Below the pieces are notes generated by a model. It saw nothing but the letters and a program-made list of their open reading frames with translations, had not been told where the DNA came from and made no database searches. From IMG/VR virus record IMGVR_UViG_3300005253_000021, positions 1 through 48,872 of that record: a stretch of DNA of 48,872 bases. One strand, given 5' to 3'. The first letter of the stretch is position 1. Each line of letters begins with the position of its first letter. The DNA is from a virus. Positions 1 through 7,859 of the stretch are shown here, piece by piece. The translations under genes and the position numbers were made by a program.

Positions 1-121
1 CTGATGTTAAGTGGATCAAAGAGAAACTCAGCGATCATCTAATTAAGCATTGGCGATTTACTGTGTTGGTTATATCACTCGTAGTGGGAGTTATACTTAC
101 GGGGAAATTTTTCTCATAAGC
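1..121. repeat. Terminal direct repeat, left copy
   Basis: These 121 bases are identical to the last 121 bases of the window. On the plus strand they hold the 3' part of the holin-like gene, whose complete copy lies at the right end; its TAA falls at 117-119. This is either the overlap of a circular assembly or a short terminal redundancy. The exact match ending at the sequence limits favours an assembly overlap. Confidence 0.97.
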
Positions 122-378
122 TGTACTGTAATAGGATCGAGTGGAGTTGTGTCACTCCAATGGAACACTAATTTTAATGGCTTATCTTTTGCGTATCCTT
201 TTTGTTGCTTCTCCAAGTCTATCTGACGACGCTGTAGATTTTGGACTTGGGTCTGAGAGATATATCCAAACCGTCCCTCTTGAGCCCATATAATCGGCTT
301 CGTCCAGTGGATCGCCGCGGTTAGATGTTTAATAGAGAGGGTATCTCCTGAGTGTTCTATATAGATATACGCTTCCAT
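97..378 (-). CDS. Hypothetical protein, last gene of the leftward arm
   Basis: A 93-residue soluble protein rich in aromatic and charged residues, which I do not recognise. An AGGGGC ribosome site lies about a dozen bases before the ATG, which follows the HNH gene after a 4-base gap, so it sits at the end of the leftward operon. Its last 23 bases overlap, in antisense, the end of the holin-like gene once the contig is circularised, so the two arms converge here with no terminator visible between them. Confidence 0.7.
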   Translation of the reverse strand: MEAYIYIEHSGDTLSIKHLTAAIHWTKPIIWAQEGRFGYISQTQVQNLQRRQIDLEKQQKGYAKDKPLKLVFHWSDTTPLDPITVQLMRKISP

Positions 379-382
379 TATT

Positions 383-886
383 TTATCGCCCCTTATTGTT
401 ATTATTTTCTTTACAGGTCACGAATCGTATATTGCCTTTTTCGTAGTGGCCATTATTGTTAATCCTGTCGATCTGTAACCCTTTAATTTGTTCGAGGTCT
501 GTAAAACCTAAAGTTCCGGTTACGTATTCCCGGAAGTTATGGAGGGACTCGAATTTATTTTCAATACCCCGGCCCCCGTAATGTTTATATTTTGGGTGAT
601 CCGGATGATTACAACGGGAGTGCATACCGTAGAACACTTGCCCTAAATGACCTTTAATTGTACGACGATGTTTCCTACCGTACTCTAAGTACTTCTTTCG
701 GTTTCTTCGGCAATACACCCCGTTCCGCCGTTTGATTTTATCTCGATGTCGTAAATAAAAATCTTTTTGCTCAAGGCTTATGCACTTTTTACAACAATGA
801 GTTAGCCCATCTTTCGTCGATTTATTTTTGTGGAACGCATCTACTGGAAGTTCTTGTTTACAATATGAGCATTTTTTAATTTTCAT
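383..886 (-). CDS. Zinc-ribbon HNH homing-type endonuclease (YGGRGI class)
   Basis: 167 residues. The N-terminus has a zinc ribbon (CSYC at about 6-9, then CKKC after a KDGL motif), followed by a basic Tyr/Arg-rich linker. The C-terminal nuclease-like domain contains YGGRGI and then LQIDRINNNGHYEKGNIRF and a terminal NNNNK. That IDRI-N-G-Y-GN pattern is typical of a phage HNH endonuclease class distinct from endonuclease VII. Its closest relative here is the gene at 31670, which shares the ribbon and the nuclease end. The start overlaps the upstream gene by 4 bases. It is probably a free-standing homing endonuclease; its target is unknown. Confidence 0.85.
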   Translation of the reverse strand: MKIKKCSYCKQELPVDAFHKNKSTKDGLTHCCKKCISLEQKDFYLRHRDKIKRRNGVYCRRNRKKYLEYGRKHRRTIKGHLGQVFYGMHSRCNHPDHPKYKHYGGRGIENKFESLHNFREYVTGTLGFTDLEQIKGLQIDRINNNGHYEKGNIRFVTCKENNNNKGR

Positions 887-1212
887 TTTATATTTTCGAG
901 GAAGTCACGCACCCACTGTTTTCGAGTAAACCATTTTCGAAATGTGTGTTTATCATATTTTAGTCTTATTCGTTTCCCTCGACTGTTGAGTAATCCCGGA
1001 TCAACCCAGTAATATACTCCACGCCAATGAGTACGCTTGACTCCGGTTATCTCAAAGACGTAATCCATAACTTTCATCAGGGGCATATAATCATAGTTCT
1101 CGTTCTTCTTAATAAACTTGATCCCCTTGGCAGTAACTCCGTCCTCGATCCGTTGCATACGTTCTTCGAGTTTGTCGATTCGTTCCGGTATGGATCGGGG
1201 TCGATTAACCAT
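883..1212 (-). CDS. Hypothetical protein with N-terminal coiled coil
   Basis: 109 residues. Residues 8-25 (IPERIDKLEERMQRIEDG) form a short heptad-like coiled coil, and the rest is basic and rich in Trp and Tyr. No family was recognised. It overlaps the next gene by 4 bases (ATGA), which indicates translational coupling in the leftward operon. The basic C-terminal half could contact nucleic acid, but that is only a guess from composition. Confidence 0.75.
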   Translation of the reverse strand: MVNRPRSIPERIDKLEERMQRIEDGVTAKGIKFIKKNENYDYMPLMKVMDYVFEITGVKRTHWRGVYYWVDPGLLNSRGKRIRLKYDKHTFRKWFTRKQWVRDFLENIK

Positions 1213-1363
1213 CCCTTATTATCCTTATAAATTCGTGCATAGACTCGTATTGGAGTTCGAGTAATCGATCTATGTTACTTCGAATCCTTATAAAATCGAA
1301 GTCAAGATCTTCAAGAACCTGAATAACCGGATGCGGTTTTGGCTCTGGCACTGAGTTCTTCAT
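1205..1363 (-). CDS. Small hypothetical protein
   Basis: About 52 residues from the ATG that encodes MKNSVPEP; a start 24 bases upstream (MMETTRG) is also possible. The sequence is helical and acidic. It overlaps the end of the upstream gene by about 50 bases in another frame and the next gene by 8 bases. The AGGAAG ribosome site is only one base from the chosen ATG, so the start is uncertain. No family was recognised. Confidence 0.45.
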   Translation of the reverse strand: MKNSVPEPKPHPVIQVLEDLDFDFIRIRSNIDRLLELQYESMHEFIRIIRDG

Positions 1364-1679
1364 ACTTCCTCGGGTTGTCTCCATCATGTATACCCGGTTC
1401 TCGATCTACATTCCCTAACCACCTCTCCCACGGGATACGTTTTACTATCCATACAGCAACTCGATCCGGATGTTCCCAAAGAGTGAGGGCGACATTCCAT
1501 ACTGTCCCACGTTTCGAAGTTACAATCATAATCCACCCGGAGTGTATGCTCGGAGGGATTCGTTTGAAGCCCCCCAATAACTCTACACTCCCACTGGAGA
1601 GGGCCTCACCTATCGCTGGTGTGGGTGGTTTTTCCTCGGCGATCTTAAACAGATCATTCCGAGTTCGTAAATGGACCAT
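1311..1679 (-). CDS. Hypothetical protein
   Basis: 122 residues with several Trp residues around IVKRIPWERWLGNVDRE and a charged C-terminus. It overlaps the end of the GroES-like gene by 26 bases and has only a weak ribosome site (GAAG), so coupled translation is likely. No family was recognised. Confidence 0.65.
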   Translation of the reverse strand: MVHLRTRNDLFKIAEEKPPTPAIGEALSSGSVELLGGFKRIPPSIHSGWIMIVTSKRGTVWNVALTLWEHPDRVAVWIVKRIPWERWLGNVDREPGIHDGDNPRKYEELSARAKTASGYSGS

Positions 1680-2250
1680 CTTCGAGTCTCGCTAATAATC
1701 CCGCGACAGTAATTAGATGATATTTCTCGCCATCTAAATCATACCCGATAATACCCGCGGACATATAAATTATCATATCCCCGGCTTCAAGTGGGATCGG
1801 TATCTGGGCACCTGTATCTGTAAATACGCCAGGTCCACATGCCAATACTTCTCCCTGACAAACCTGATGTCTGGGATCGTTAGATTTTTTCATCCCCTTC
1901 TCAACGTGTTGTGGAACGAGTAAAATTCCACCTGATGAAACTTCTTCCACATGGGGTTTTACCACGATGATATCGCCGAGAGGCATGGGTACACGGTTTT
2001 TAGTTAGACCTACTTTTGGATTAGCCATTTTATTCTCTCCTAAATTAAATTCGTATATAATGGTTGGATTTTTTCGTCGCTCAATGGACGAGGCTTCTTT
2101 TTTTAAATGGTCCGCCCAATACACACATTCTAATACTCGTGGTACTGGCCCCCCAGCCACACATAAAACTATACACTGTGATCGGTGTTCACAAGTTCTC
2201 GTAATTAAGCCTACTTGTTTAGCCATCTTCTTTTGCTGTTTCAGATCCAT
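1654..2250 (-). CDS. GroES-like co-chaperonin with N-terminal extension
   Basis: The C-terminal 124 residues match the chaperonin-10 fold: a start like NRVPMPLGDIIVVKP, a mobile-loop region SSGGILLVP, then a barrel with GEVLACGPGVF, GDMIIYMSAG and a final ITVAGLLARLED. Phage GroES-like proteins (T4 gp31 type) work with host GroEL to fold the capsid protein. Uniquely here the frame stays open upstream for 74 more codons, with four Cys residues and its own AAGGAC site before MDLKQQKKM, while a stronger GGAGAG site precedes an internal ATG at codon 75. Both a 198- and a 124-residue product are therefore possible. If only the short form existed, 234 bases would be left without a gene. Confidence 0.85.
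   Translation of the reverse strand: MDLKQQKKMAKQVGLITRTCEHRSQCIVLCVAGGPVPRVLECVYWADHLKKEASSIERRKNPTIIYEFNLGENKMANPKVGLTKNRVPMPLGDIIVVKPHVEEVSSGGILLVPQHVEKGMKKSNDPRHQVCQGEVLACGPGVFTDTGAQIPIPLEAGDMIIYMSAGIIGYDLDGEKYHLITVAGLLARLEDGPFTNSE
2026..2040 (-). promoter_or_regulatory. Internal ribosome binding site of the GroES-like gene
   Basis: On the minus strand GGAGAG is followed by six A/T bases and ATG (GGAGAGAATAAAATG), the best ribosome site in this neighbourhood. It starts the polypeptide at MANPKVGLTKNR, where the chaperonin-10 homology begins, and may give a short isoform besides the full-length protein. Confidence 0.7.
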
Positions 2251-2261
2251 TTCGTTGTCCT

Positions 2262-2879
2262 TTATCCTTTGATTAATATTTCCGGGGCGAGGTGGCCCAT
2301 ATTTCTTTTAACCCTATCGATATATTCTCCCTCACGAAAGTCTTTTGGTATAAGTTCACTTGGAGTCACATGAGTAATTTTAATATGTTTCGTACAGATT
2401 TTTGTGAATCTTACTGCCTCAAATAACAACCCCACTAAATGTGAACAGAATATAACCACAGTCGTTGGGGCGTTCTTTGAAAATTTCTTGAAGAACGGCG
2501 AATCCCACCACGCCTTAAATAATAGCCAAGCACCCTTATGGCCTGATGGATAAGATGTACCGCGGTGTTCTTTGATGAACCTTGTGAATATCTCCTCCGC
2601 ATAAGCACAATCTAAACGGGTCTCGGTATTCCACACCCATTTTCGCCAATAGACTTTACCGTTGTAATATTGTAGCCACAGACCGAGCGGAGTAAGTTGG
2701 ACACCCTTTATCCCCGAGAATTTATTCAGGGAAGTAGACTCAAGGACCATAAGTTGTCCGGCATTATTCTTGTAGATCACGGCGGTATGTCCAATGAATC
2801 TATAGAACCAATTTCGATTCTCGCAACAGAGCACATCAAAGTTACCCATCTGGTCACGGTATTTAAGGTAATCGTTCAT
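2262..2879 (-). CDS. Permuted papain-fold (NlpC/P60, YiiX-like) hydrolase
   Basis: 205 residues. Near the N-terminus are FDVLCCE and GHTAVIY (His31), then LEST (Glu47). The second half has FCSHLVGLLF with Cys145. The order His, Glu/acid, then Cys-Ser-x-Leu-Val is that of circularly permuted papain-like proteins (YiiX/LRAT-like), which cleave amide or ester bonds in cell-wall peptides or lipids. No signal peptide is seen. It lies between the primase-helicase and the co-chaperonin. It is one of the few candidates for a cell-wall hydrolase here, as no classical endolysin was found; lysis, anti-host or virion roles remain open. Confidence 0.65.
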   Translation of the reverse strand: MNDYLKYRDQMGNFDVLCCENRNWFYRFIGHTAVIYKNNAGQLMVLESTSLNKFSGIKGVQLTPLGLWLQYYNGKVYWRKWVWNTETRLDCAYAEEIFTRFIKEHRGTSYPSGHKGAWLLFKAWWDSPFFKKFSKNAPTTVVIFCSHLVGLLFEAVRFTKICTKHIKITHVTPSELIPKDFREGEYIDRVKRNMGHLAPEILIKG

Positions 2880-2884
2880 TTTAT

Positions 2885-5158
2885 TTACTCCAGAAATTGT
2901 CTCTTGGCATTTTCTCTAACCTGTATCCCGGTGTAGACATAAGTACGTTCTCCCTCTACACGAACTCGTACACGCTCCACAGTGGGTGCCGCTATATGTA
3001 AGAGTTGTCCAAATTGCGGACGACTCGTATGTTCCCGGCCACAGGCTTTACACCAACAAGCCCATAATTCATACAGCCCATGAGCCAGAAGTTTATCACT
3101 GTCTGCCCCGGTAATAATACAACACTCCGAAACAAACTGAGACATTGCATTTGCCGTAATACGAAAGGTGTTTAACTCATCGTGAGAAGATAATGGGAGT
3201 GTAAATTGGCCTCGCTCTCTTAGACGTTTTAATCCTTCTAAAGCCCACGGTACTAATTTATATGCTGATTTTGCTAATCGGCGTTTCAGGCCCCAGTCTT
3301 CCTTCCCGACATAAGAATTCGGAAATGATAGTATATTTAAGCGGGACTCTAATGCTCTCGCCCCATCAGGTATTTCAGGTATGATATTAACTGCCATAGT
3401 AAACTTACAAGTTAATCGAACTGCGGCCCGTACTGCTTTAAACTTAGCATTAACACCTACAGGATCTCCCCCGATTACCTGTAATAATTTCTCGGATGCT
3501 TGGCCAATATTACGCTTCCATCCTACCTTTGCATCCGGTAGAAATGCCGCGGCTTTCCCCTGTAACGGTTCGTATCCAAAATCTGTGGCTAACGCCGATA
3601 ACTCCGTTGACACTACCTGATCGTCTCCGAGCATTGCCATTAAAATTCCAAGTACAGTTCCTTTCCCTGATCGTGGAGGACCGCGGAACATCATCATCTT
3701 TTCAAAACTCATATCCGGAGTTAGATGGTACCCAAACCACTCCTGAATAAGATCAATACAATCCTGTTGATCGTTAAAAATCATACGGAAATAAGATAAG
3801 ATATCTTCTGCGGTAAGGGATGGATCAAAGTCATACGGGATCGCATTCAAACAAAAGTATCGAGGATCTGGATCTAAGGGACGCAGTTCCCCAGCGAAAT
3901 ATCGTTCGAGATCTATAATTCCGTTTTGAAATACAATACAATTCTGTGGTTCTAAATGCTGTTTACCGTCAAGCCATTGTGGGGGATCTCCTGTAATCGT
4001 ACACCATTGATTACAAGCGTCGATAACATTTGTAACCATTGCACGATTAGGCCGGAACTGAGCGTACACCACTTCACCTTTCGGCCCAATCTTTTTATGT
4101 GTCTTCCCTTCAAGGTAAGCATATATCTCTCCCCTCAAGGTGTCCGGATCTACCTTAATATATCGCCCCCGTTGAAAAAACATCCACTGTCCGTTATGAT
4201 TACGAAGAGTAAGGATTTTATTCTGTGAATATTGATCTGCTAAAAATGCAGTCGCGATGGTGGTGGGGCTGTCGTCGTCTAAAACATCCGTAGAGGCTTT
4301 ATCCTCCCCGTGTTCTTCAATATATTCGAGTAATCCCTCGCCTGTAAGTTCACCTCGATTAACCCAATCACGAAGATCCTTAAATCCCTCTAATGGCAAT
4401 AACTTTTGGGTCGAGGGGCAGTATGGTTTAAGGGCATGGAATGTTTGGTTCATTCCAGTTACCCCCACACCGCCATCGCGTTCCCCAATTACTAATACAT
4501 CTAATCCACGTACTACTTTAACAAGGGCTGTTTTTTTGGATGTCGCCGAGGGCCGTCCAATCGCGATAAAGCCCAGATCAAAAGCCGCCGCCACATCAGA
4601 AAAACCCTCGACAACCAAGACGGGGTAATCGGAGGATATAAGTACTGATCGACCAGTTTTGCCAACTCGTCCGGTACTTCTACGAATGTGCAAATAGCCT
4701 GAGTCTTCCCGTTCCTGCACGGCACCATTAGAAACCCGCCCACATAAGACTGCGGACGGATCATGTGGGTCGTCGGCTGAGACGAGGCACCAGTCATTCT
4801 TACCACAGATTGGGCAATTAATATCCCCTCCAGTGCGTCGCCAGTTATGTTTACCGGGTGCATATTTTTTTACTCCTATCTCATAGTCAGGATTTAATAC
4901 GTACGTAAGTCCTCGCTTGGACCCCGATATCATTATTTTTTTACCAGATGAAAATCGTTCCACCAATCCTACGATCTCCCCGGTTTCATCACGTTCTGGG
5001 GAGACCCAAGATTGATGCTCTGGGTTAAAGCCAATGCCGATTGCTGTGAGAGCCTCTATCGAAACCCCCAGACTCTCACTGAATTCATCCAGCATTGCAG
5101 GAAATACATTTTTAACATACTGTTCAAATTGTTCTGCAAAGGTCACAGTAGTCTCCAT
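2885..5158 (-). CDS. DNA primase-helicase (TOPRIM-like plus D5/SF3)
   Basis: 757 residues. Zinc cysteines lie at 115, 118, 124 and 139. A TOPRIM-like strand VLVVEGFSDVAAAF follows near 180-193, and a D5_N-like region and superfamily 3 helicase come next: Walker A GPPRSGKGT at 493-501, Walker B-like AAAFLPDAKV near 536-545, sensor NIIPEIPDGARALESRLNI near 591. The C-terminus looks like the D5 winged-helix end. It would unwind DNA and prime lagging strands for the phage polymerase. The ATG shares one base with the preceding stop (TAATG); an ATG 48 bases upstream is in frame but overlaps that gene. Confidence 0.93.
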   Translation of the reverse strand: METTVTFAEQFEQYVKNVFPAMLDEFSESLGVSIEALTAIGIGFNPEHQSWVSPERDETGEIVGLVERFSSGKKIMISGSKRGLTYVLNPDYEIGVKKYAPGKHNWRRTGGDINCPICGKNDWCLVSADDPHDPSAVLCGRVSNGAVQEREDSGYLHIRRSTGRVGKTGRSVLISSDYPVLVVEGFSDVAAAFDLGFIAIGRPSATSKKTALVKVVRGLDVLVIGERDGGVGVTGMNQTFHALKPYCPSTQKLLPLEGFKDLRDWVNRGELTGEGLLEYIEEHGEDKASTDVLDDDSPTTIATAFLADQYSQNKILTLRNHNGQWMFFQRGRYIKVDPDTLRGEIYAYLEGKTHKKIGPKGEVVYAQFRPNRAMVTNVIDACNQWCTITGDPPQWLDGKQHLEPQNCIVFQNGIIDLERYFAGELRPLDPDPRYFCLNAIPYDFDPSLTAEDILSYFRMIFNDQQDCIDLIQEWFGYHLTPDMSFEKMMMFRGPPRSGKGTVLGILMAMLGDDQVVSTELSALATDFGYEPLQGKAAAFLPDAKVGWKRNIGQASEKLLQVIGGDPVGVNAKFKAVRAAVRLTCKFTMAVNIIPEIPDGARALESRLNILSFPNSYVGKEDWGLKRRLAKSAYKLVPWALEGLKRLRERGQFTLPLSSHDELNTFRITANAMSQFVSECCIITGADSDKLLAHGLYELWACWCKACGREHTSRPQFGQLLHIAAPTVERVRVRVEGERTYVYTGIQVRENAKRQFLE

Positions 5159-6012
5159 TAAAATGGGATAGTCTCGCTGACAATAAGCGTCTGAACATCG
5201 AACCACTCTTCCGGGGTAAGCGTATCGTCATCTGGACCGCCATGGATTTTCTCGATGGCTTTTGTCCACTCTACTGCTCGATCATCAGCGGATAAAGCCG
5301 CTTCCGGAATTTGTTCTTCAATATAAGCCCATGCATTATCCCGAGTTGTCTTACCGGTTTTTTCCTCTACCTTTGGTGCAGGTGCAGAGGGACTAGAAGT
5401 GACAGATCCCGGGGGCGTATCTGCGGCAGTCTGATCTACTGTACCACCGGTAAGACCAGAGACGTTTTCTTTTTTCTTATCGACTTTCTTCGCATCAGCT
5501 TTTTTCGTTGAGGCTTTTGGAACTGACGGAGCACCCTTGGGTTTGACTTTTGTTTCGCCCTTCTTACCAGCCATTACCAACCCGAATTTTTTGTCGAGGC
5601 TTTGCAGGTCCTTAGTATCCAATGATGTGATCTGTCGCGTTGGACTGGCAGTATCCACATCGATCCAACTTACCTGTAACTTAGTTTCACCGTCCCAAGT
5701 ATTCGGCTCTACCCTAAAGAGGAAACGTATTTCGGTAAGATCTTTTTCGGCGAGGGCTTGGAAAGACGCTCCATCCCATCCGAAAACTTTCTTCACCTGT
5801 TCACAGTTACGAAGAGGTTTCTTTTCTTTGCCATAGAGTACAAGGTACGCCCGTAACTCTTGGTCACTGACCTCTACATAATCTTCTACCTCTTCATCAT
5901 AGAAGTGTGTCGCTTCACACTGGAGGACGAGTTGGGGGTAACCCCCACTACTCTCATCCACACCGTGAATCGGGGCATATCCCAGATACGTCCCTGCTTT
6001 GTCAATCAACAT
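5158..6012 (-). CDS. Putative ssDNA-binding/recombination accessory protein
   Basis: 284 residues. The N-terminal ~130 residues are predicted beta-rich and begin MLIDKAGTYLGYAP, like phage DUF669-type SSB/annealing proteins. A Lys/Ala/Pro/Ser-rich low-complexity linker (about 150-220) leads to a small helical C-terminal domain. It sits between the Sak4-like ATPase and the primase-helicase, the usual place for a replication SSB. The assignment rests on layout and context, not on a diagnostic motif. The start overlaps the end of the SEC-C gene. Confidence 0.55.
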   Translation of the reverse strand: MLIDKAGTYLGYAPIHGVDESSGGYPQLVLQCEATHFYDEEVEDYVEVSDQELRAYLVLYGKEKKPLRNCEQVKKVFGWDGASFQALAEKDLTEIRFLFRVEPNTWDGETKLQVSWIDVDTASPTRQITSLDTKDLQSLDKKFGLVMAGKKGETKVKPKGAPSVPKASTKKADAKKVDKKKENVSGLTGGTVDQTAADTPPGSVTSSPSAPAPKVEEKTGKTTRDNAWAYIEEQIPEAALSADDRAVEWTKAIEKIHGGPDDDTLTPEEWFDVQTLIVSETIPF

Positions 6013-6175
6013 TATTTTTCCCTTTCAATTTCTCGATTTCAATTAACTCATTAAATTTATCGAGATAAGCTGTCTTCGCGATCTCGATCTTAACATAATC
6101 ACCATGACATTTTTTAAACTTCAAACCACTATCGCAATGACATGGATCATTTCTTCCAGTTTTATTCTTTGCCAT
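6002..6175 (-). CDS. SEC-C motif zinc-binding microprotein
   Basis: 57 residues. The N-terminal sequence GRNDPCHCDSGLKFKKCHG is a clear SEC-C zinc motif (C-x-C then KKCHG), as at the C-terminus of SecA and in many stand-alone proteins. A helical tail follows. The start overlaps the previous stop (TGATG), with GGGA seven bases upstream. It ends 11 bases inside the SSB-like gene. SEC-C motifs bind zinc and can contact SecB or ribosomes; the phage target is unknown. Confidence 0.8.
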   Translation of the reverse strand: MAKNKTGRNDPCHCDSGLKFKKCHGDYVKIEIAKTAYLDKFNELIEIEKLKGKNNVD

Positions 6176-6405
6176 CATCCTATCCCATCAAAAAGTTTAC
6201 TCGCGGCTTGTAGATAATTAGCATCCGCCTCATGCCACTTATCAGCGAACAGGTTACAGATTTTTACCAAGGACGGGAAATCAAATTTATCCACATGGAC
6301 TCCTCGAAAAGTCGCCATCATGTTAGGGTCCGGCCTTTTCTCTGTCATGGTAGCCAATCTCCGTTCGGCGAGTTTCATTTCATTTTTGGTCGGTTTGTCC
6401 ATCAT
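6175..6405 (-). CDS. Small hypothetical protein
   Basis: About 76 residues starting at MMDKPTKNEMKLAERR, placed after GGGGGT; a longer frame upstream would run 110 bases into the ATPase gene. The sequence is helical and basic at the start, with no recognised family. It is translationally linked to the ATPase gene (25-base overlap) and the SEC-C gene (1-base overlap). Confidence 0.65.
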   Translation of the reverse strand: MMDKPTKNEMKLAERRLATMTEKRPDPNMMATFRGVHVDKFDFPSLVKICNLFADKWHEADANYLQAASKLFDGIG

Positions 6406-7261
6406 TACCCCCGAATAAAAATTGCCAAACTGTATCATCGTTCGGGGCATCGAAAGATACTGCTCGATTACCCTCGAACTTTTCAGCACTCCGAGTCTTT
6501 GCTACATAGTGCATTTCGTCCTGAACAAAAATAGCCCGAGATGTACCTCCTGTAGCTTTATGATCTTTATCAACCTCCACACCGAAATGATCGATCTTAA
6601 AGACATGATCTGCCCACTCGCAAAAATATCGACGCACCGAATTTTTCTCCGATGTTGGATGTGATAGCTTTGGACCGGCTTCAAGAAAGTCTAATCCGCC
6701 GGGATTCGCCACTTTAACATTCATAAGCTGACAAATCAGAATCACATTTTTACCTGTCCGAATTAATCTATCACAGTCTGCGGCAAGAGGTATCATTGTA
6801 TCGTATAGATGCTTATATCCTTTACCGAATCCATATCCTTCAAGGTGTTCAACGGTCCCGCCCTTCTCATGTTTAATAGTTCGGAACATAAAGGGTTCAG
6901 CTAATTCTTCCGCGAGAGTAAAAGTATCGATAGCGACGGTATCATATCGCTCAAAAAGTGAAGGTTGCTGTAGGGCATTTCGAATATCAGAGTATGTTTC
7001 AATACCATGAATCTTCTGTAAATCTTCCCCGGTCCGAGGATCTTTTATTTTCTTACCACCGTCATCGATGCCAATAAATACGGGCTGGGGGGCTAACGCG
7101 GCGACAGTTGTTTTCCCCATACCTGATTTTGCGTATAGGAGAATCCGTTCACCCTCGCCCTCATCTTTCCACGGACCGGTGGTAAATGTTTTCATTGGTA
7201 TGGGTGCGGCTTTTGCACTTACTCTTCTATTCTTACTGGGGGCTGGTGGTCCTTTTGGCAT
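6380..7261 (-). CDS. Sak4-like RecA-fold ATPase (AAA_24)
   Basis: 293 residues. Walker A is YAKSGMGKTT (residues 43-52), Walker B is YDTVAIDTF with Asp112, and a later ILICQLMNVKV strand matches the RecA core. Single-domain phage ATPases of this kind (Sak4/AAA_24) work with phage SSBs and exonucleases in annealing or recombination-dependent replication. It lies beside an SSB-like gene on one side and Mom-like and PD-(D/E)XK nuclease genes on the other, which fits a recombination module. The first ~22 residues are basic and Pro-rich and probably disordered. Confidence 0.87.
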   Translation of the reverse strand: MPKGPPAPSKNRRVSAKAAPIPMKTFTTGPWKDEGEGERILLYAKSGMGKTTVAALAPQPVFIGIDDGGKKIKDPRTGEDLQKIHGIETYSDIRNALQQPSLFERYDTVAIDTFTLAEELAEPFMFRTIKHEKGGTVEHLEGYGFGKGYKHLYDTMIPLAADCDRLIRTGKNVILICQLMNVKVANPGGLDFLEAGPKLSHPTSEKNSVRRYFCEWADHVFKIDHFGVEVDKDHKATGGTSRAIFVQDEMHYVAKTRSAEKFEGNRAVSFDAPNDDTVWQFLFGGNDGQTDQK

Positions 7262-7859
7262 TATTATTTCCTTTCGTATTCAATACTAAATCATACCTAT
7301 AGATAAATTTACCTTTTTGCTTAACGTAGTAAGCCCCACCACTATCAAGGGCCTTTTTAATTTTTAACGCGAATGGTTTAAGTTCACCCTTATATTTTGT
7401 CCTAATGGTTTTATCATGGTATCTTTTACCCCCATATATAATAACTCTACCCGGGGCGGACATTCCAACATGTTTAAAATTACTGGCACGATATATAATC
7501 CCTTTGTGTCCGAAATTGGGGTCGGCGTAAGATATAACGGTCTTGATTTCTGTATTGTTTTTGAGCCACCTAAGTGTCAGACCTATAAATCTTGATTCAG
7601 TATTTTTAGGGGTTTCATCTATACAACACAGTCTCCTCAACTCAATAATATCTTCTGCTTTTTCTCCGTATTTTTTCCATTGCCCAGCCATAGCCATTCT
7701 ACCATACAGCATGGCCCCGATCATTTCGGAGTCATTAAAAAGACCGAAACAATAATCCGCTATAACCCCATTTATAGATTTTGAGTAATGCCACGTCTCG
7801 ATAAAAAATCTTATCTGGGTTCTATCCAGCAATTTTATCTGCAAGTCTCTTACGTTAAT
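7233..7859 (-). CDS. Mom-like DNA modification protein (GNAT fold)
   Basis: About 208 residues. It contains ETWHYSKSINGV, GAMLYGRMA, IELRRLCCIDETPKNTESR and VISYADPNFGHKGIIYRASNF, the pattern of the phage Mu Mom family, which modifies adenine in phage DNA and protects it from host restriction. The start is uncertain. No ATG lies where the family begins, and the in-frame ATG at 7952 would need 98 bases inside the nuclease gene. An ATT codon overlaps that gene's TAA and follows GAAGGAAAATAAAA, so ATT or a TTG at 7844 may be used. The end overlaps the ATPase start by 29 bases. Confidence 0.82.
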   Translation of the reverse strand: MNVRDLQIKLLDRTQIRFFIETWHYSKSINGVIADYCFGLFNDSEMIGAMLYGRMAMAGQWKKYGEKAEDIIELRRLCCIDETPKNTESRFIGLTLRWLKNNTEIKTVISYADPNFGHKGIIYRASNFKHVGMSAPGRVIIYGGKRYHDKTIRTKYKGELKPFALKIKKALDSGGAYYVKQKGKFIYRYDLVLNTKGNNNAKRTTSPQ

